Source: Adiantum capillus-veneris
Lineage: Eukaryota; Streptophyta; Polypodiopsida; Polypodiales; Pteridaceae
Assembly (NCBI GenBank): GCA_014529385.2
Contig: CM043952.1
Span: 71,495,299-71,559,298 of the forward strand
Length of the DNA stretch: 64,000 nucleotides
Direction: 5' to 3'
The translations under genes and the position numbers were made by a program. Of this stretch, positions 21,251-36,183 are shown in pieces (position 1 is the first letter of the stretch; every line of letters starts with the position of its first letter). The notes beneath the pieces are model-generated. The model was not told where the DNA came from, made no database searches, and saw only the letters and a list, made by a program, of their open reading frames with translations.

Positions 21251-24200
21251 GTGACCTATGAGACCGAGTTACAATTGAAAATATGCTTTTGGAATTGTAA
21301 TGGATACCCATGGAATGCGGGGGTTGGCATTGATGAACTAACAAGCAAAGCCGATGTTGTACTTCTTGTTGAAACTTGGGAGCATGATACACAAAGGATT
21401 AACGGCTTGGAGGATTACAATGTACATTCATTGATGTGGTCAAAGAATCTCAAGCAACGAAGACGACAAGGAGGATTAGCATGTATGGTTAAGAAAGGAT
21501 TGGAAGATTTTGTATCAATTGTGAAAGATGACAAGTACAAACGATATGTATGGCTGAAAATTATGACACCAAAAAGAGCACCCATTTTTGTAGCCGGTTG
21601 CTACATTCCTCATCATGATTCTCCCTTTTATGCTTGCATGGATAGAGATCAACCATTTTCTGATTTGGAAGAGGACATTGCTTATTTCAAAGGTGAAGGT
21701 GATGTTATTGTATTTGGGGATATGAATGCTCGCACAAAAACATTGCAACATGATACTCAACAATTTGATATGTCATACATTTTAAGGGAGTTGGAGGAAG
21801 TTCACTTGTATGATCGTACTTCAATGGATGAGAAAGAGCCGGATCACTATGGAAAGTTACTTTTACACATGTGTAATAGCACGGGTATGCTCATTGCCAA
21901 TGGTGTATCTTTGTGGAGTGGAACCAATGGATTTACATGTAGGAGACATAATGGGGATAGTGTGATTGACTATATACTACTCTCTGAAGCCATCATGTAT
22001 CGCATAAAGAGTTTTATGTTTGGTTAATGGACCCCGGAATCCCACCATCGCACCTTATGTATTGACCTTTCATGTGGAGAAGCAACTAAGCATGATAATC
22101 TAAGCCAAAGGAAAGAGAAGTTATCACTATGTATGGATTTCAAACGGGCACCAATGTACATTGAAATGGTTGAGCAAAAATTATGGATGACAAAGATTCA
22201 ATGTGATGCACCATTGGAAACTAAATGGGAAGCAAAGATAGATCACGCAAAAGGTGGTTTGATAAAGAATGTCAAGATACTCGAAAGTCCTTGATAAAGC
22301 TTGATGCAACTATGGACAAAGACAACTATCAAAGTCATTTGCATACATACAAGGCATTGATTCAAAAGAAGAGAAGCAGTTGGGAAGTAAAGCAACAAGA
22401 ATTTCAAGTCCAAGAAAAGGCACATGCATGTGGAAGATTTTGGAGAAACTTGAGAGGCAAGCGAGTTGAGAATTTTGGTAACTTGAGTCTAGTGGATATG
22501 TACACACATTGTAGGCAATTATATGAGCAAGAAAATACTGAAAAAATGCCATTTTATGGTTCACTCCCATGTATGCCGTCTTTTTTTACTATTGAGGATG
22601 TATGCGGTGGGCTTGAAAAGTTGGCCACTCACAAAGCGAGAGATCTTCAAGGTATCAAGCTGGAGATGATCAAATGGACGGGAGATTTTACCCATGAGTG
22701 GATATGTGATATGTTCAACCTTGCACTTCAACATGGTATGCCTTATGATTGGAGTACTAATTGGGTTAAGCCTTTGCATAAAGGAGGGGATGTAAAGAAT
22801 GTAAGGAACTACCGGACTATAATGATTGGGTCTCTTATGGAAAAGTTGTTTGGGTGCATAATGGAGATGAAATTGAGTGATTGGGCTGAAGAGAATGACA
22901 AGCGTGCAAAGGGACAAGCGGGTTTTCATCGATGCCATAGCACCATTGATCATCTTGTCACTCTTTGTGTTCTCATGGAGGAAAGTTGGTTGAAAGGCAA
23001 GCGATTGTATTGTTGTTTTGTGGACTTTAAGAAAGCCTTTGATATGATTCCACGTAACAATTTGTGGAGAAGGATGGAAGAACTCCAAGTGCCAAGTGAG
23101 TTTATGCTTGCGGTTTCTCGAATCTATGAGAAGGTGATTTGTCAATTGCGCATGGGAAGAGAAATTCCAGAAATTTTTGTAAGCACTATTGGGGTTAAAC
23201 AAGGATGTCCATTGTCACCAACTCTCTTTGGTCTATGCATCGATCAATTGAAGCAAATGGTACTTGACTTTATGCAAGAAGAAGGCATTGAAGAGGTCAC
23301 TATTTGCAATGCAAGAATCATGCTTTTGTTGTATGCGGATGATGTAGTGCTTCTAGCACACACTTTAGAAGATGCACAAAAGATTATGGTTATCCTTGAG
23401 AACTTTTGCTTGCATAGTGGGCTGATTGTAAATGAATCCAAAACAAAGGTTATGCTTGTGAAAACCAACCATAAGGAGAAGCCATGCATTGTGTACAACA
23501 ACGAGACACTTGAAGTTGTTGAGAGCTTTAAGTACCTTGGCCTTGAGGTTCCATCCAATCACAAGTGGCATGAATGTGCTATGCGTCGTTTGGAAGCGGG
23601 AAAGAGAGCATATTATGCATTTGAGAACATGTGTAATGCGGGAAACATCAAGTGTTGGGTTCTCAAGAAGTATCTTTTTGATGCATTGGTGACACCGGTT
23701 CTTCTTTATGGAGTTGAAGTGTGGGGCGGGAGCATCTCAAAGTCTATATGGAAAGAGTTTGAGAATGTCCAAAAGAGTTTTCTTACAAACTTTCTCCAAG
23801 TTAAGACACAAACACCATATATGCTCCTACTTCTTTAGTCGGGATCTCTTCCAATTGAGGTTATGGGTATGGAAAGGGTTGTGGAGTACATGATAAAGAT
23901 GCGTCAAAACCCCTCACATCGACTTCCTACAATTGCATGGGAAGCAAGCAAAAAAGTTCAAAAGACGCATAAAAGCAAGATCTTGAGCACGGGATGGATG
24001 CAAGACATAAAGAAGTGGTTTAGGAGATGGGATGCATTACACTTGCTACATGATGCTTCAATTGACTCTCAAGTGAATGAAGCTTTTCTACAACGCCAAT
24101 GTATTACGGCTTGGGAGAAATCCGGTGGGTCACGCTTCATACATTACACCACCTATATTGCCCCCAACTACAAAACCATGTTCTTCGCTGAGAGAGGAAA

Positions 24201-24576
24201 CCGTACTCACACTTACATGCTTGAGCCTATTCCCTTGTCCGCGATACGCACTATCGCGGCAATTCGGCTTAGCTCCCATTTCCTTCGATGCGAGATAGGG
24301 CGTTGGGGCAATGGAGAAGAGTCAAATCGATTGTGCACATTATGCTCATTGCAAGTTCGAGAGTCTGAGTACCACACACTACTAGAGTGCTCAGCTTTTG
24401 ATCACATCCGAACTTGCTTCTCTCACATTTTCAGCCATAACTTAGACCTACACACTTTCCTCTCCCAGCCAAAGTGTGGGCTCTCCATTGCGACTCTCAT
24501 CACTACAATTTTGGAGCATCGAGAGTCACGCATCAGCCATACACATACTACATCACATGTAACTTTGGTCCCATAG
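21251..24576 (+). pseudogene. LINE ORF2: APE endonuclease, reverse transcriptase, zinc motif
   Basis: Endonuclease (21278-22080): FWNCNGYP, LLVETWEHD, VFGDMNART, VIDYILLS, then SHHRTL where the family normally has SDH. RT (about 22480-23500): GQAGFHRCHSTIDHL, CCFVDFKKAFDMIPR, GVKQGCPLSPTLFGL and catalytic LLYADDVVLL. Tail: CTLCSLQVRESEYHTLLEC, a CX2CX8HX4C zinc motif of zf-RVT type. Lesions: TAA at 22025-22027, a frameshift near 22240 and TAG at 23836-23838 where the other copies have GAG. No in-frame ATG is obvious at the start, so initiation would be by coupling to ORF1. Confidence 0.88.
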
Positions 24577-24611
24577 GTCATATTTGACCTCCGAGGACGA
24601 TAATAAAATCT

Positions 24612-25932
<1,321 letters not shown>

Positions 25933-25935
<3 letters not shown>

Positions 25936-27044
25936 AATGAGAAACTTGAAGTGGTAGATCACTTCAAGTACCTTGGCCTTGAGGTTCCATCCAATCATAA
26001 ATGGAAGGATTGTGCAATGCGTCGCTTGGAAGCCGGAAAGAGGGCCTATTATGCATTTGAGAACATGTGCAATGCAGGAGAGATCAAGTGTTGGGCTCTC
26101 AAAAATACCTCTTTGACACATTGGTGATACCGGTGCTTCTTTATGGAGTGGAGGTGTGGGGTGGAAGCATCGGAAAGTCTACTTGGAAAGAGTTTGAGAA
26201 TGTCCAAAAGCGTTTTCTCACCAACATTCTCCAAGTCAAGACACAAACACCCTACATGCTCTTACTTCTTGAGTCCGGATTGCTTTCCATTGAGGTCTTG
26301 GGCATGCAAAGGGTTGTGGAGTACATGCGTAAGACACAATGTAGCCCTTTGCATCGACTTCCTAGAATCGCATATGAACCAAGTCAAATGGTTCAAAAGA
26401 CATTCAAGAGCAAAATACTAAGTTCGGGGTGGATGCTTGATATCAAGAAATGTTTTGGAAGATGGGATGCATGTCACTTGGTCAAGGATGCGTCGATCGA
26501 CTCCCAAGTTAATGAGGCCTTCTTACAACGCTAATGTATCACGTCTTAGGAGAAATCTGGAGGTTCTCGCTTCAGCCATTACACCACACACGTTGCCCCA
26601 AACTACAAATCTCTCTTCTTCTCGGAACAAGGTAACCGAACCCATTCCTACATCTTTGTGCCCATCCCGTTGAGTGCGATCCGCACCATTGGCTCCATTC
26701 GTCTTAGCTCCCATTCTCTACGCTGCGAGATAGGATGTTGGGGCACTGGCGAGGAGTGTCATCGACTTTGCACCTTATGCCCTCGTCAAGTGCGAGAGAG
26801 TGAGTACCACACACTACTTGAGTGCTCAGCTTTTGACCACATTAGGTCCTCTTTTCCCCATATATTCAGCCATGATCTCTCCCTACATACCTTCCTCTCC
26901 CAACCACGATGTGGACTCTCTATTGCGACACTCATTTCAGCCATTTTTGAGCATCGAGAGTCACTTATGAACTCCACTCACACCACGTGACATGTTCATT
27001 TGGTCCCATAGGTCATATTTGACCTCCCAGGATGATAATAGAAC
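25933..27044 (+). mobile_element. LINE copy 2, 5'-truncated
   Basis: Starts within RT at NNEKLEVVDHFKYLGLEV directly after (CT)n and runs to the LINE 3' end followed by (TCTA)n. Frame breaks near 26105, 26532 and 26640. The zinc motif CTLCPRQVRESEYHTLLEC is kept. Confidence 0.92.
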
Positions 27045-27105
27045 TATCTATCTATCTATCTCTCTCTCTATCTATCTACTTTCTCGCTCTCTTTCTCTTC
27101 CTCTT

Positions 27106-27179
<74 letters not shown>

Positions 27180-27205
27180 CCTCTTTCTTTCTCTCCCTCT
27201 ATCTA

Positions 27206-27258
<53 letters not shown>

Positions 27259-27397
27259 TATATGTTTCTCTCTCTCTCTCTCTTTCTTTCCCTCTTTCCC
27301 TTTCTATCTCTCTCTTTCTCTCCCTCTATCTACTTTCTCTTTCTTTTCCTCTTTCCCTCTATCTCTCTCTTTCTCTCCCTCTATCTCTCTCTCTCTT

Positions 27398-27449
<52 letters not shown>

Positions 27450-27532
27450 CTCTGTCTGTTTCTCTCCCTCTTTCCCTCTCTCTCTCTCTCTTTCTATCTA
27501 TTTCTCTATCTCTTTCTCTTTCTCTCCCTCTT

Positions 27533-27588
<56 letters not shown>

Positions 27589-27641
27589 TCTATCTCTCTC
27601 TCTCTTTCTCTCCCTCTTCCCCTCTCTCCCTCTATCTCTTC

Positions 27642-27700
<59 letters not shown>

Positions 27701-27886
27701 CCCTCTCTCTTTCTCTCTCCCTATCCCTATCCCTCTCTCTCTCTCTCTCTTTATCCCTATCCCTATCTCTCTCCCTCTTTCCCTATTTCTATATCTCTCT
27801 ATATTTCTCCCTCTTTCTCTCGCTCTCTCTCTCTCTCTCTCCCTATCCCACTCTCTCCTATCTCTCCCTCTCTCTCTCTCTGTGTC

Positions 27887-27944
<58 letters not shown>
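27045..27944. repeat. 0.9-kb (CT)n microsatellite
   Basis: Imperfect CT repeats beginning with (TCTA)n after LINE copy 2 and ending at LINE copy 3. No gene. Confidence 0.98.
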
Positions 27945-27947
<3 letters not shown>

Positions 27948-28111
27948 GACCTACACACTTTCCTCTCCCAGCCAAAGTGTGGGCTCTCCATTGCGACTCT
28001 CATCACTACAATTTTGGAGCATCGAGAGTCACTCATCAGCCATACACATACTACATCACATGTAACTTTGGTCCCATAGGTCATATTTGACCTCCGAGGA
28101 CGATAATAAAA
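27945..28111 (+). mobile_element. LINE copy 3, last 170 bp only
   Basis: From CTTAGACCTACACACTTTCC to GACGATAATAAAATC; nearly identical to 24444-24611 (one difference noticed). Flanked on both sides by CT or CTAT repeats. Confidence 0.95.
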
Positions 28112-28345
28112 TCTATCTATCTATTTATCTATCTATCTTTCTCTCTATCTCCCTCTCATTAGTTATATCTCTCAATTTGATCTATCTCTATACTTCTTTC
28201 TCTCTATCTAACATTTCTCTCCCTCTCTCCCTCTCTTTAAATCTCTCTCTCTTTCTCTTTCTTCATTTATCTCTTTCTCTCTATCTATTTCTATGTAACA
28301 CTATCCAAACAATCATTTCCAAAATGTTCCTAACAAATCAATCAT
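28112..28345. repeat. CT/CTAT repeat and adjoining shared segment
   Basis: The CTAT/CT tract ends near 28295. It is followed by ACACTATCCAAACAATC... and CAAAATGTTCCTAA, a segment also found after LINE copy 4 at about 35936-35990, so both LINE blocks end in the same flank. Confidence 0.85.
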
Positions 28346-28381
28346 TTCCAACGCCACGATTAAAAAAGGACTATACCCAAG
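28346..28381 (-). repeat. Scrap of the 390-bp repeat
   Basis: CGCCACGATTAAAAAAGGAC and the following ACTATACCCAAGAGGA match the inverted 390-bp unit (compare 31788-31830). It stops abruptly at GGAAATTG. Confidence 0.85.
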
Positions 28382-29205
28382 AGGAGGAAATTGATGTTGC
28401 AACTGAGGAGCGGGAGAGTGCAAATTTTGTTTTGGCTCAATTTAGAGCTAGTACTGTCATTGATGAGCCAACAGAGGAGGTAGAGGTGTATGAGGCTTCC
28501 CTTACTATTCCAAACCTTCCCTACTTCTATATCAATGGAAAAGAGTATATCCCTCTCCATCATATCCAATGTCTGCTTAATATGAGGGAGGACTACTGTA
28601 TTGCAACCATTTCTGAAGCTTCTAAGGTGGCCAAAGATTTTAGACACAGAAGAAGAGTCAAAAGAGGAGTTTTTGGCACTTGATCTTAAGACATCCAATG
28701 AAGGTTTTCTTCCCGCTCCTGATGCACTTGCTCTATGCATGAGAAGAGTGGAAGAGGAGAAACCTTCCCTCAAAGATGAGAATTTTGAGAAGGGACTTGT
28801 TGAGCTTGGCATCCAATCTTTTGGCAGAGACTTTAAGCTGAAAAAAATGGGAAAGGACGTTGACATAAGAGAGATTACTGGATCATGCAATCTCCTTCAA
28901 GAAAAAGTCATTACCAAGGATGAGTTGCAAACGGTAGATTTAGTTGATCTCCCTTCTGAAATCTTCCTTTTTTTCAAGTTTGTTTTAATTACTCATTATG
29001 TCTTGTTTTGCAGATTGAACTCCAGTGACAAAGACAATTTTCTTGGGAGAGCTAAAGGCTCGAGAGGGAAAGCAATAGAGGGCACTTCAAGAAGGGATGC
29101 CTCCTTTCTCATGCACTACGTGCCTACATTGGATAGTACCACCTTCTGTGCTTTTCACATGCAATATTCTGAAGATCCTGACTTGCCAATATTTTCCCTG
29201 TAGAT
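28382..29205 (+). pseudogene. Unrecognised coding-like segment
   Basis: Two overlapping frames with ordinary, non-repetitive composition: up to 28683 (NLPYFYINGKEYIPLHHIQCLLNM) and 28601-29203 (ILDTEEESKEEFLALDLKTS...DLVDLPSEIFLF). A T-rich stretch ending TTTTGCAG at 29012 could be an intron acceptor. I do not recognise a family. It sits between two pieces of 390-bp repeat and tail to tail with the transposase-like gene at 29.5-31.8 kb, so it may be a captured host gene or the second gene of an unknown element. Confidence 0.35.
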
Positions 29206-29553
29206 ATTGTCATAGTTTTTGGGGTACACTCCACTTCAAATCAATGCAAACAAGATCATGCTACTTGAGAGAGCTGCACCACTTAGAAAATTTGGGTATG
29301 CTACAGGATTGAATGCCTCAAGAGCATGATACTTTCTTTGCTACTCTAGCTATGCAGTAGTAGCTGAGGAGACAAATGTCAACCTTCTTTGGGGCTATGA
29401 AAGAAGAAAGTTTTTGAGATACATGGGTGACATGCCTAGAGATATCAGAAAAATCAAAAACTAATGTAAATTTGACAATATTTGGCACCAAAATATCTTT
29501 TTTAAATTTGGATGTCTTTAGAAAGATTCGGTACAAAGTTTCAAAGTGAAGCA

Positions 29554-31777
29554 TTAATCTCCATATGTGGTTGAGCAACATGGTTGTTTCATCTCATCCG
29601 TTGTAATTGCCTCCTCCAGAACCAATTGAATAATTCCTTTAGTGCATTGCTCCTTCTTTGTCCCCCTCCCTTTCTTGTACATATGAAAAAAGAAGTCCTC
29701 GCTTGATAGTGAGATTTTTCCATTCCTTGAGTATTCCATGTTGCAAGGGGTCCTGGTTTTGCAAAATATGGTCCATACAAGTACAGGATATGCTAAAAAT
29801 AAAAAAAAAGTTAGTTGAACTCATAGGATGCAAAGTAAAATATTATCCAGACTTTAAAAAGTAATTGAATACTCACCAAGTAATATGTGATATCTTTTGC
29901 TCCCCAAGAATCTGTAATAGCAGTTATTAAAAGCTTTATTGTCTTTTTAAAGTCATCTGCATAAGTAGTAGAGCTAACCTGTTGTCTCAAAACTTTCAAA
30001 AAATTGTTGAGTTACTTCCACACTTCCATGCGTTTTTTGGCTACATCTGGTCTACTTTTGACATTGGTTGTTATTACACAAAGATCCTTCCAGCAGTTCC
30101 ACACAGCATCAGATTGTTTGTTGTCATGGTTACTCAAAAATCTTATGGCTTTTGCTCCACCCATTGAAACATCTTGCAAAACATCACCCGTTCCTTTTGA
30201 AAGAGTGGGATCTTTTTTTAGATGCACTTGACGAAAACCCATTTGAGAGAGAAAAGCCTTGCATTTTTCTATGCACTCGTCTGCAAGTTTACTTGGCTTA
30301 ATAGAATATGCATAATCAAGATGGAGTCGTAGCAATTTGTCCAAGATTCCAATCTCTGCATACATTGTACATATATGTACATTTTTTAAATCTATTGTTA
30401 GAATTGGATCCCAAATCATAGAAGACGATGGGTAGTCGATGACCTTGACCCTATTTCTCGATGGTTGTCTTCAAACCTCGTGTTCTGCAAGCCATCCTTC
30501 TGTTCCAATGCTTGCCATGCAATATAGACATGGATACTTGGTATTAGCACCTCCACATACACCAAACATGCACTTTAATGCTTTTAGTTCGGCACTCAAG
30601 TGCCATTCTACAATAAAGTCACCCATGCCATCTACAAGGAGTTTTTCACCTGCATTTTGGTCATGTGTAACAGAAGGGATATCGGTTTGCAAAAAGAGCC
30701 ATTTCAATGTATCATCATTTTCTATTGGTATTTGAGCTTCTCCGATCCGCCAAAGCTCCATTTCTAATTGAGTTTTGTGGTATGGGGAATCAAGCTTACC
30801 CTGGCTATAGTCCAATGCTCTATTCATTAGGGATATGGATACTCTTTCCATTTTTTGACATTTCTGAATTTGAGTTTCATCCAATTTCATAACAAATATA
30901 AGTTTTCCTTCACAATATACTTCTTGCATGTTACAGTATCTCACCATAGCAGATTGAACATTTTTTATACTCATCCAAATTTTATTAAAAACATTATACC
31001 TAAAACCTGAAACCAAGTTTTAGAGATGGCCCTGTAACCCCTTCTACTCACCCCCACTGTGTCACAAACTTCTCGCATTTGAGAAGGTTGAACCAGTAAA
31101 CCCATGTCTTTCATTAAATTTTGAAATACCAATTTCTTATGAGTTTGATTTTCAGGAAGTTTCAAAATTTTCAAAATATCACTTTTTGTTCATCACCTCA
31201 TTAAAAAATCTCACCCTTTCTTGAACATTGGACATATCAAATCCTAAAAGACTAGTCACATGTTCTCTAGTAATCTTTAGTCTTTTTTTTTTCTTTGTCG
31301 AGAACCTTCTGTTAAGTTTACTACGTCTCTCATTCGTTTTACTCGTGCTCTTAATCGTATTGGAATTTCTTTTAAAGTCTGAAGCTGATGATTTTCTTAT
31401 TTTAGAGATGCTATTTGGTTTTCAAGTTCTAAAATTCTTGTTGCATTTGAAGACAAAATAGTTTTGAGATATTGAATGTAATGTGTATGATCAATGTGTA
31501 AATGAGATAGCATAGAACTATATCCTAGTAAGCCATCAACCCCATCACCAACAAATCTCATCAAATCATGAGATGTATGAAAAGATGGATACCTTCGAAT
31601 GCTAGGATCCGGTGGATACAAGCTCCCATCTATCCATATATCAATGTGTTTCTTTCCCTTGTTGTGAAGTTGTTGTCCTTCATTTGCAATTGTAAGTGGT
31701 CTTTGATAAACACTCCGCGTAGTAGCATATTCTTGGCTTAGCTGAATTTCAAGTGAAACTTGCGGTAATCCATGCAT
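29554..31777 (-). pseudogene. Unclassified transposase-like gene, multi-exon, probably broken
   Basis: Minus-strand segments in order: 31777-31397 (IDIWIDGSLYPPDPSIRRY, ending in a Leu/Ile coiled-coil-like LENQIASLK), 31016-30471 (VEWHLSAELKALKCMFGVCG, then NTKYPCLYC), 30419-30012 (SDAVWNCWKDLCVI), 29999-29877 (SWGAKDITYYL followed by GTGAGT), and about 29790-29589 (GPLATWNTQGMEKSHYQART). The pairing of a D/E..K.L..GL...YPC.YC block with a later G.L..W..QG.EK.H block resembles repetitive uncharacterised proteins of other eukaryotes that look like DDE-type transposases. That resemblance is from memory. Possible GT-AG introns separate the pieces. The 5' start overlaps a 390-bp repeat, so the first codons are suspect. 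Confidence 0.4.
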
Positions 31778-32392
31778 GAGTGGATCAATGACCGCAACAC
31801 CACGATTAAAAAAGGACTATACCCAAGAGGAAGCGTCTAACCTTCGGATGCTATGCTCCTGTACTTAGTGCCTATATACATGCATAAATAAATATATATG
31901 TACACACATATATATGTTATGGTTGTAAACGTAGCCATCATTTTGTGTTGGCTGCTACAGCTGGATTCAATGTCTAAGTGATCAACTCATCGTAACATTA
32001 CAATTCTCTCCTAGAGAATATATATATTAGCACACAAACACGTAGATACATATACATACTAGTAGACCTAAGTAGAGGCTAGTAGTGTCAAAGGTCAACT
32101 GCATCTCTTTAGATATCATCGCAGTCTCAACCGTGGTAAAACCAGAGGTACATTGCGGTAATCCATGCATGAGTGGATCAATGATCCCAACGCCATGATT
32201 AAAAGGGGACTATACCCAAGAGGAAGCATCTAACCTTCGGGTGCTATGCTCCCGTACTTAGTGTCTACATACATGCATAAAGAGAAAAATATGTACACAC
32301 ATATATATGTTAAGGTTGTAAATGTAGCCATCATTTTGTGTTGGCTACACCTAGATTCAACGTCTATGTGATCAATTGATCGTAATGTCACA
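31760..32392 (-). repeat. 390-bp repeat, inverted, about 1.6 units
   Basis: GCGGTAATCCATGCATGAG begins at about 31763 and again at about 32153, 390 bp apart. The second unit breaks at TTCTAATGTAATGCAATAAG, the same point as at 19195. Confidence 0.93.
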
Positions 32393-32613
32393 ATTCTAAT
32401 GTAATGCAATAAGTAATTCTATTTCTCTCACTGAGTCTCTCTCTCTCTCTATCCCTCTCGATCTCCCCTTCTTGGTCGTGCAGTTGAACTACGAAGCGGA
32501 AGCTCCATCCCAGAGTCATGCCTGCGTCTCCATATAAAGCAAGCACTCTCAGAGATGAGAAGCCAAACATGAACGACATGTTCTGCCGAGTCATGTAGGT
32601 CTCGCCTAAGGTC

Positions 32614-32850
32614 ATGGTGGCTTTGGACTTGGGCACCACTTTTTTGGGCTTCGCGTACATCCACAAGAGCGACCCCAAGGACATCCACCATGTCCTCGAT
32701 TGGCCTCCCAAACTGAGGCAACCACTTCATCCCGTTATTGTGAAACACAGACCAACATGTTTTACAAGTGGAACCCCTTGTCTTCTACCTACACCCTCCA
32801 AGCTTGGGGATGGGCTTCCCTTCGCTCAATAAAGCATCCTCACCTTGAAG
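32614..32850 (+). pseudogene. Hsp70/HSPA12-like gene fragment, copy 2
   Basis: Reads MVALDLGTTFLGFAYIHKSDP and HHVLDWPPK. It matches 19410-19646 closely, including the donor-like AAG|GTAATC at 32850 and the approach to the (CT)n tract. The P-loop Ser is replaced (FLG instead of FSG). Upstream sequence from about 32393 also matches 19197 onwards, so the whole block was duplicated. Confidence 0.6.
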
Positions 32851-32904
32851 GTAATCTTGGTGCTGATTGCTAAGGTATCCCTTTGGAGCCCAATTTTTAT
32901 CTCC

Positions 32905-33726
<822 letters not shown>

Positions 33727-33728
<2 letters not shown>

Positions 33729-35851
33729 TATGCTTTGGTGACTTGACTCTTGAGGATATGTATATGCATTGCAAGAACCTCTATGAGCAGCTTAATGTTG
33801 ATAAGATGGAGTGTTGTAGCTCCCTTCCGTTTATCTCTCCCTTCTTTACCATTGAAGATGTATGCCGCACGCTTGAGAAGGCAGGTTACCTTGAAGGTGT
33901 CAAGGCTGAAATGATTAAATGGACAAGCACGAAAACATGATATTGGATATGCGATATGTTTAACCTTGAACTTCAGTATGGCATGCCTCATGATTGGAGT
34001 GCAAATTGGATCAAACCTTTGCACAAAGGAGGAGATGCAAATAATGTGAACAACTATTGCACTAAAATCATTGGTTCTTTGATGGAAACGTTATTTGGAT
34101 GTATCATGGAGATGAAGATAAGTGAATGGAGTCGAAAGAATGGCAAACCTGCGCTTGGCCAAGCAGGTTTTTGAAAGCATCATATCACTATTGATCACCT
34201 TGTCACTCTTCGAGTTCTTATGGAAGCGTCTCGATTGAAAGGAAAAACGTTGTATTGTTGCTTTGTGGATTTCAAGAAATCTTTTGACATGGTACCACGA
34301 GGAAATCTTTGGAGACGTATGCAAAGCCTTCAAGTGTTGAGAGAATTTATGCATGCAGTCTTTCGCATCTACCAAAAAGTGATATGTCCATTCTATACGG
34401 GAGATGGAATTTTTGAATTTTTTGCAAGCACCATTGGTGTCAAACAAGGATGCCCACTTTCCCCAACCCTCTTTGGGCTACTCATTGATGAATTGGAATG
34501 CATGGTTCTTGATTTTATGCAGCAAGAAGGTATAGAAGAGGTCAAGATCAGAAATGCGGTGATCATGCTTTTTCTTTATGTTGATGATGTAGTGCTCTTG
34601 GCACATACCTTAGAAGATGCACAAAAGCTTATGAGTGTCTTGGAACACTTTTGCCTACATCGCGGGCTGATCGTGATTGGATCCAAAACCAAGGTTATGC
34701 TTGTAAAGACCCTCAATGAAGAAAATCCATGCATTGTATACAACAATGAGCAACTTGAAGTGGTAAATCACTTCAAGTACCTTGGCCTTGAGGTTCCATC
34801 CAATCATAAATGAAAGGATTGCGCAATGCGTCGCTTGGAAGTCAGAAAGAGGGCTTATTATGCATTTGAGAACATGTGCAATGCTCGAGAGAGATCAAGT
34901 GGTGGGCTCTCAAAAAGTACCTCTTTGACACATTGGTGACACCGGTGCTTCTTTATGGAGTGGAGGTGTGGGGTGGAAGCATCGGGAAGTCTACTTGGAA
35001 AGAGTTTGAGAATGTCCAAAAGCGTTTTCTCACCAACTTTCTCCAAGTCAAGACACAAACACCCTACACGCTCTTACTTCTTGAGTCCAAATCGCTTCCC
35101 ATTGAGGTCTTGGGCATGCAAAGGGTTCTGGAGTACATGCGTAAGACACAACGTTGCCCTTTGTATCGACTTCCTAAAATCGCATATGAAGAAAGTCAAA
35201 AGGTTCAAAAGACATGCAAGAGCAAAATACTAAGTTCGGGGTGGATGCTTGACATCAAGAAATGGTTTGGAAGATGGGATGCATGTCACTTGGTCAAGGA
35301 TGCGTTGATCGACTCCCAAGTTAATGAGGCCTTCTTAGAACTAATGTATCACGGCTTGAGAGAAATCCGAAGGTTCTCCCTTCAGCCTTTACACCACACG
35401 TTGCCCCAATATACAAATCTCTTTTGTTCTCCGAACGAGGTAACCGAACCCATCCTTACATCCTTGAACCCATCCCGTTGAGTGCGATCCGCACCATTGC
35501 CTCCATTGGTCTTAGCTCCCATTCTCTAAGCTATGAGACAGGACGTTGGGGCACTGGCGAGGGGTGTCATAGAATTTTCACCTTATGCCCTCATCAAGTG
35601 CGAGAGAGTGAGTACCACACACTACTTGAGTGCTCAGATTTTGAGCTCATTAGGACCTCTTTTCCTCATATATTCAGCCATGAGCTCTCGCTACATACCT
35701 TCCTCTCCCAACCACGATGTGGACTATCTATTGTGATGCTCATTTCAGCCATTTTTGAGCATCGAGAGTCACTTATGACCTCCACTCACACCACGTGACA
35801 TGTTCATTTGGTCCCATAGGTCATATTTGACCTCCGAGGACAATAATAGAA
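33727..35851 (+). mobile_element. LINE copy 4, 5'-truncated, RT to 3' end
   Basis: Begins opposite residue 91 of the copy-1 RT frame (LEDMYMHCKNLYEQ) and runs to GGACAATAATAGAAC, followed by (CT)n. RT motifs: CCFVDFKKSFDMVPR, GVKQGCPLSPTLFGL, and YVDD in place of YADD. Stops at 33938-33940, near 34174 and 34811, and later frame changes. It is closer to copy 2 than to copy 1. Confidence 0.92.

Positions 35852-35925
<74 letters not shown>
35852..35925. repeat. (CT)n tract after LINE copy 4
   Basis: Short CT run, then the shared flank CTAACACTCTCCAAACAATC seen also near 28300. Confidence 0.95.
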
Positions 35926-35928
<3 letters not shown>

Positions 35929-35989
35929 TCTATCTAACACTCTCCAAACAATCATTTCCAAAATGTTCCTAAGAAATCAATCATTTCCA

Positions 35990-36134
35990 AACGTGCGTAG
36001 CAAAGCAACCATTTTCAAACGTGCTTAGAAAATCAACCATTTCAAAAAGCCGTGCGGAGCAACCATTTCCTAATGAACGAGGTATGTTATAGATTCTCTA
36101 TTTTCTCTAATTTTTTTATTTATGTGTGTATGTC

Positions 36135-36183
<49 letters not shown>

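Larger units (their letters stand above)
20063..24611 (+). mobile_element. L1-like LINE (non-LTR retrotransposon), near full length
   Basis: Carries ORF1, endonuclease, reverse transcriptase and a C-terminal zinc-binding motif in L1 order with no LTRs. The 5' end starts directly after (CT)n (AAAAACGCAGCCG). The 3' end is GACGATAATAAAA followed by (TCTA)n and then (CT)n rather than poly(A). Three truncated relatives share this 3' end and the (CT)n surroundings. About 4.55 kb. Confidence 0.9.

Noticed and set aside
21251-21257. GTG as the start of LINE ORF2
   Set aside because: Nothing supports GTG initiation in a plant nucleus; I treat it only as the start of the open frame.
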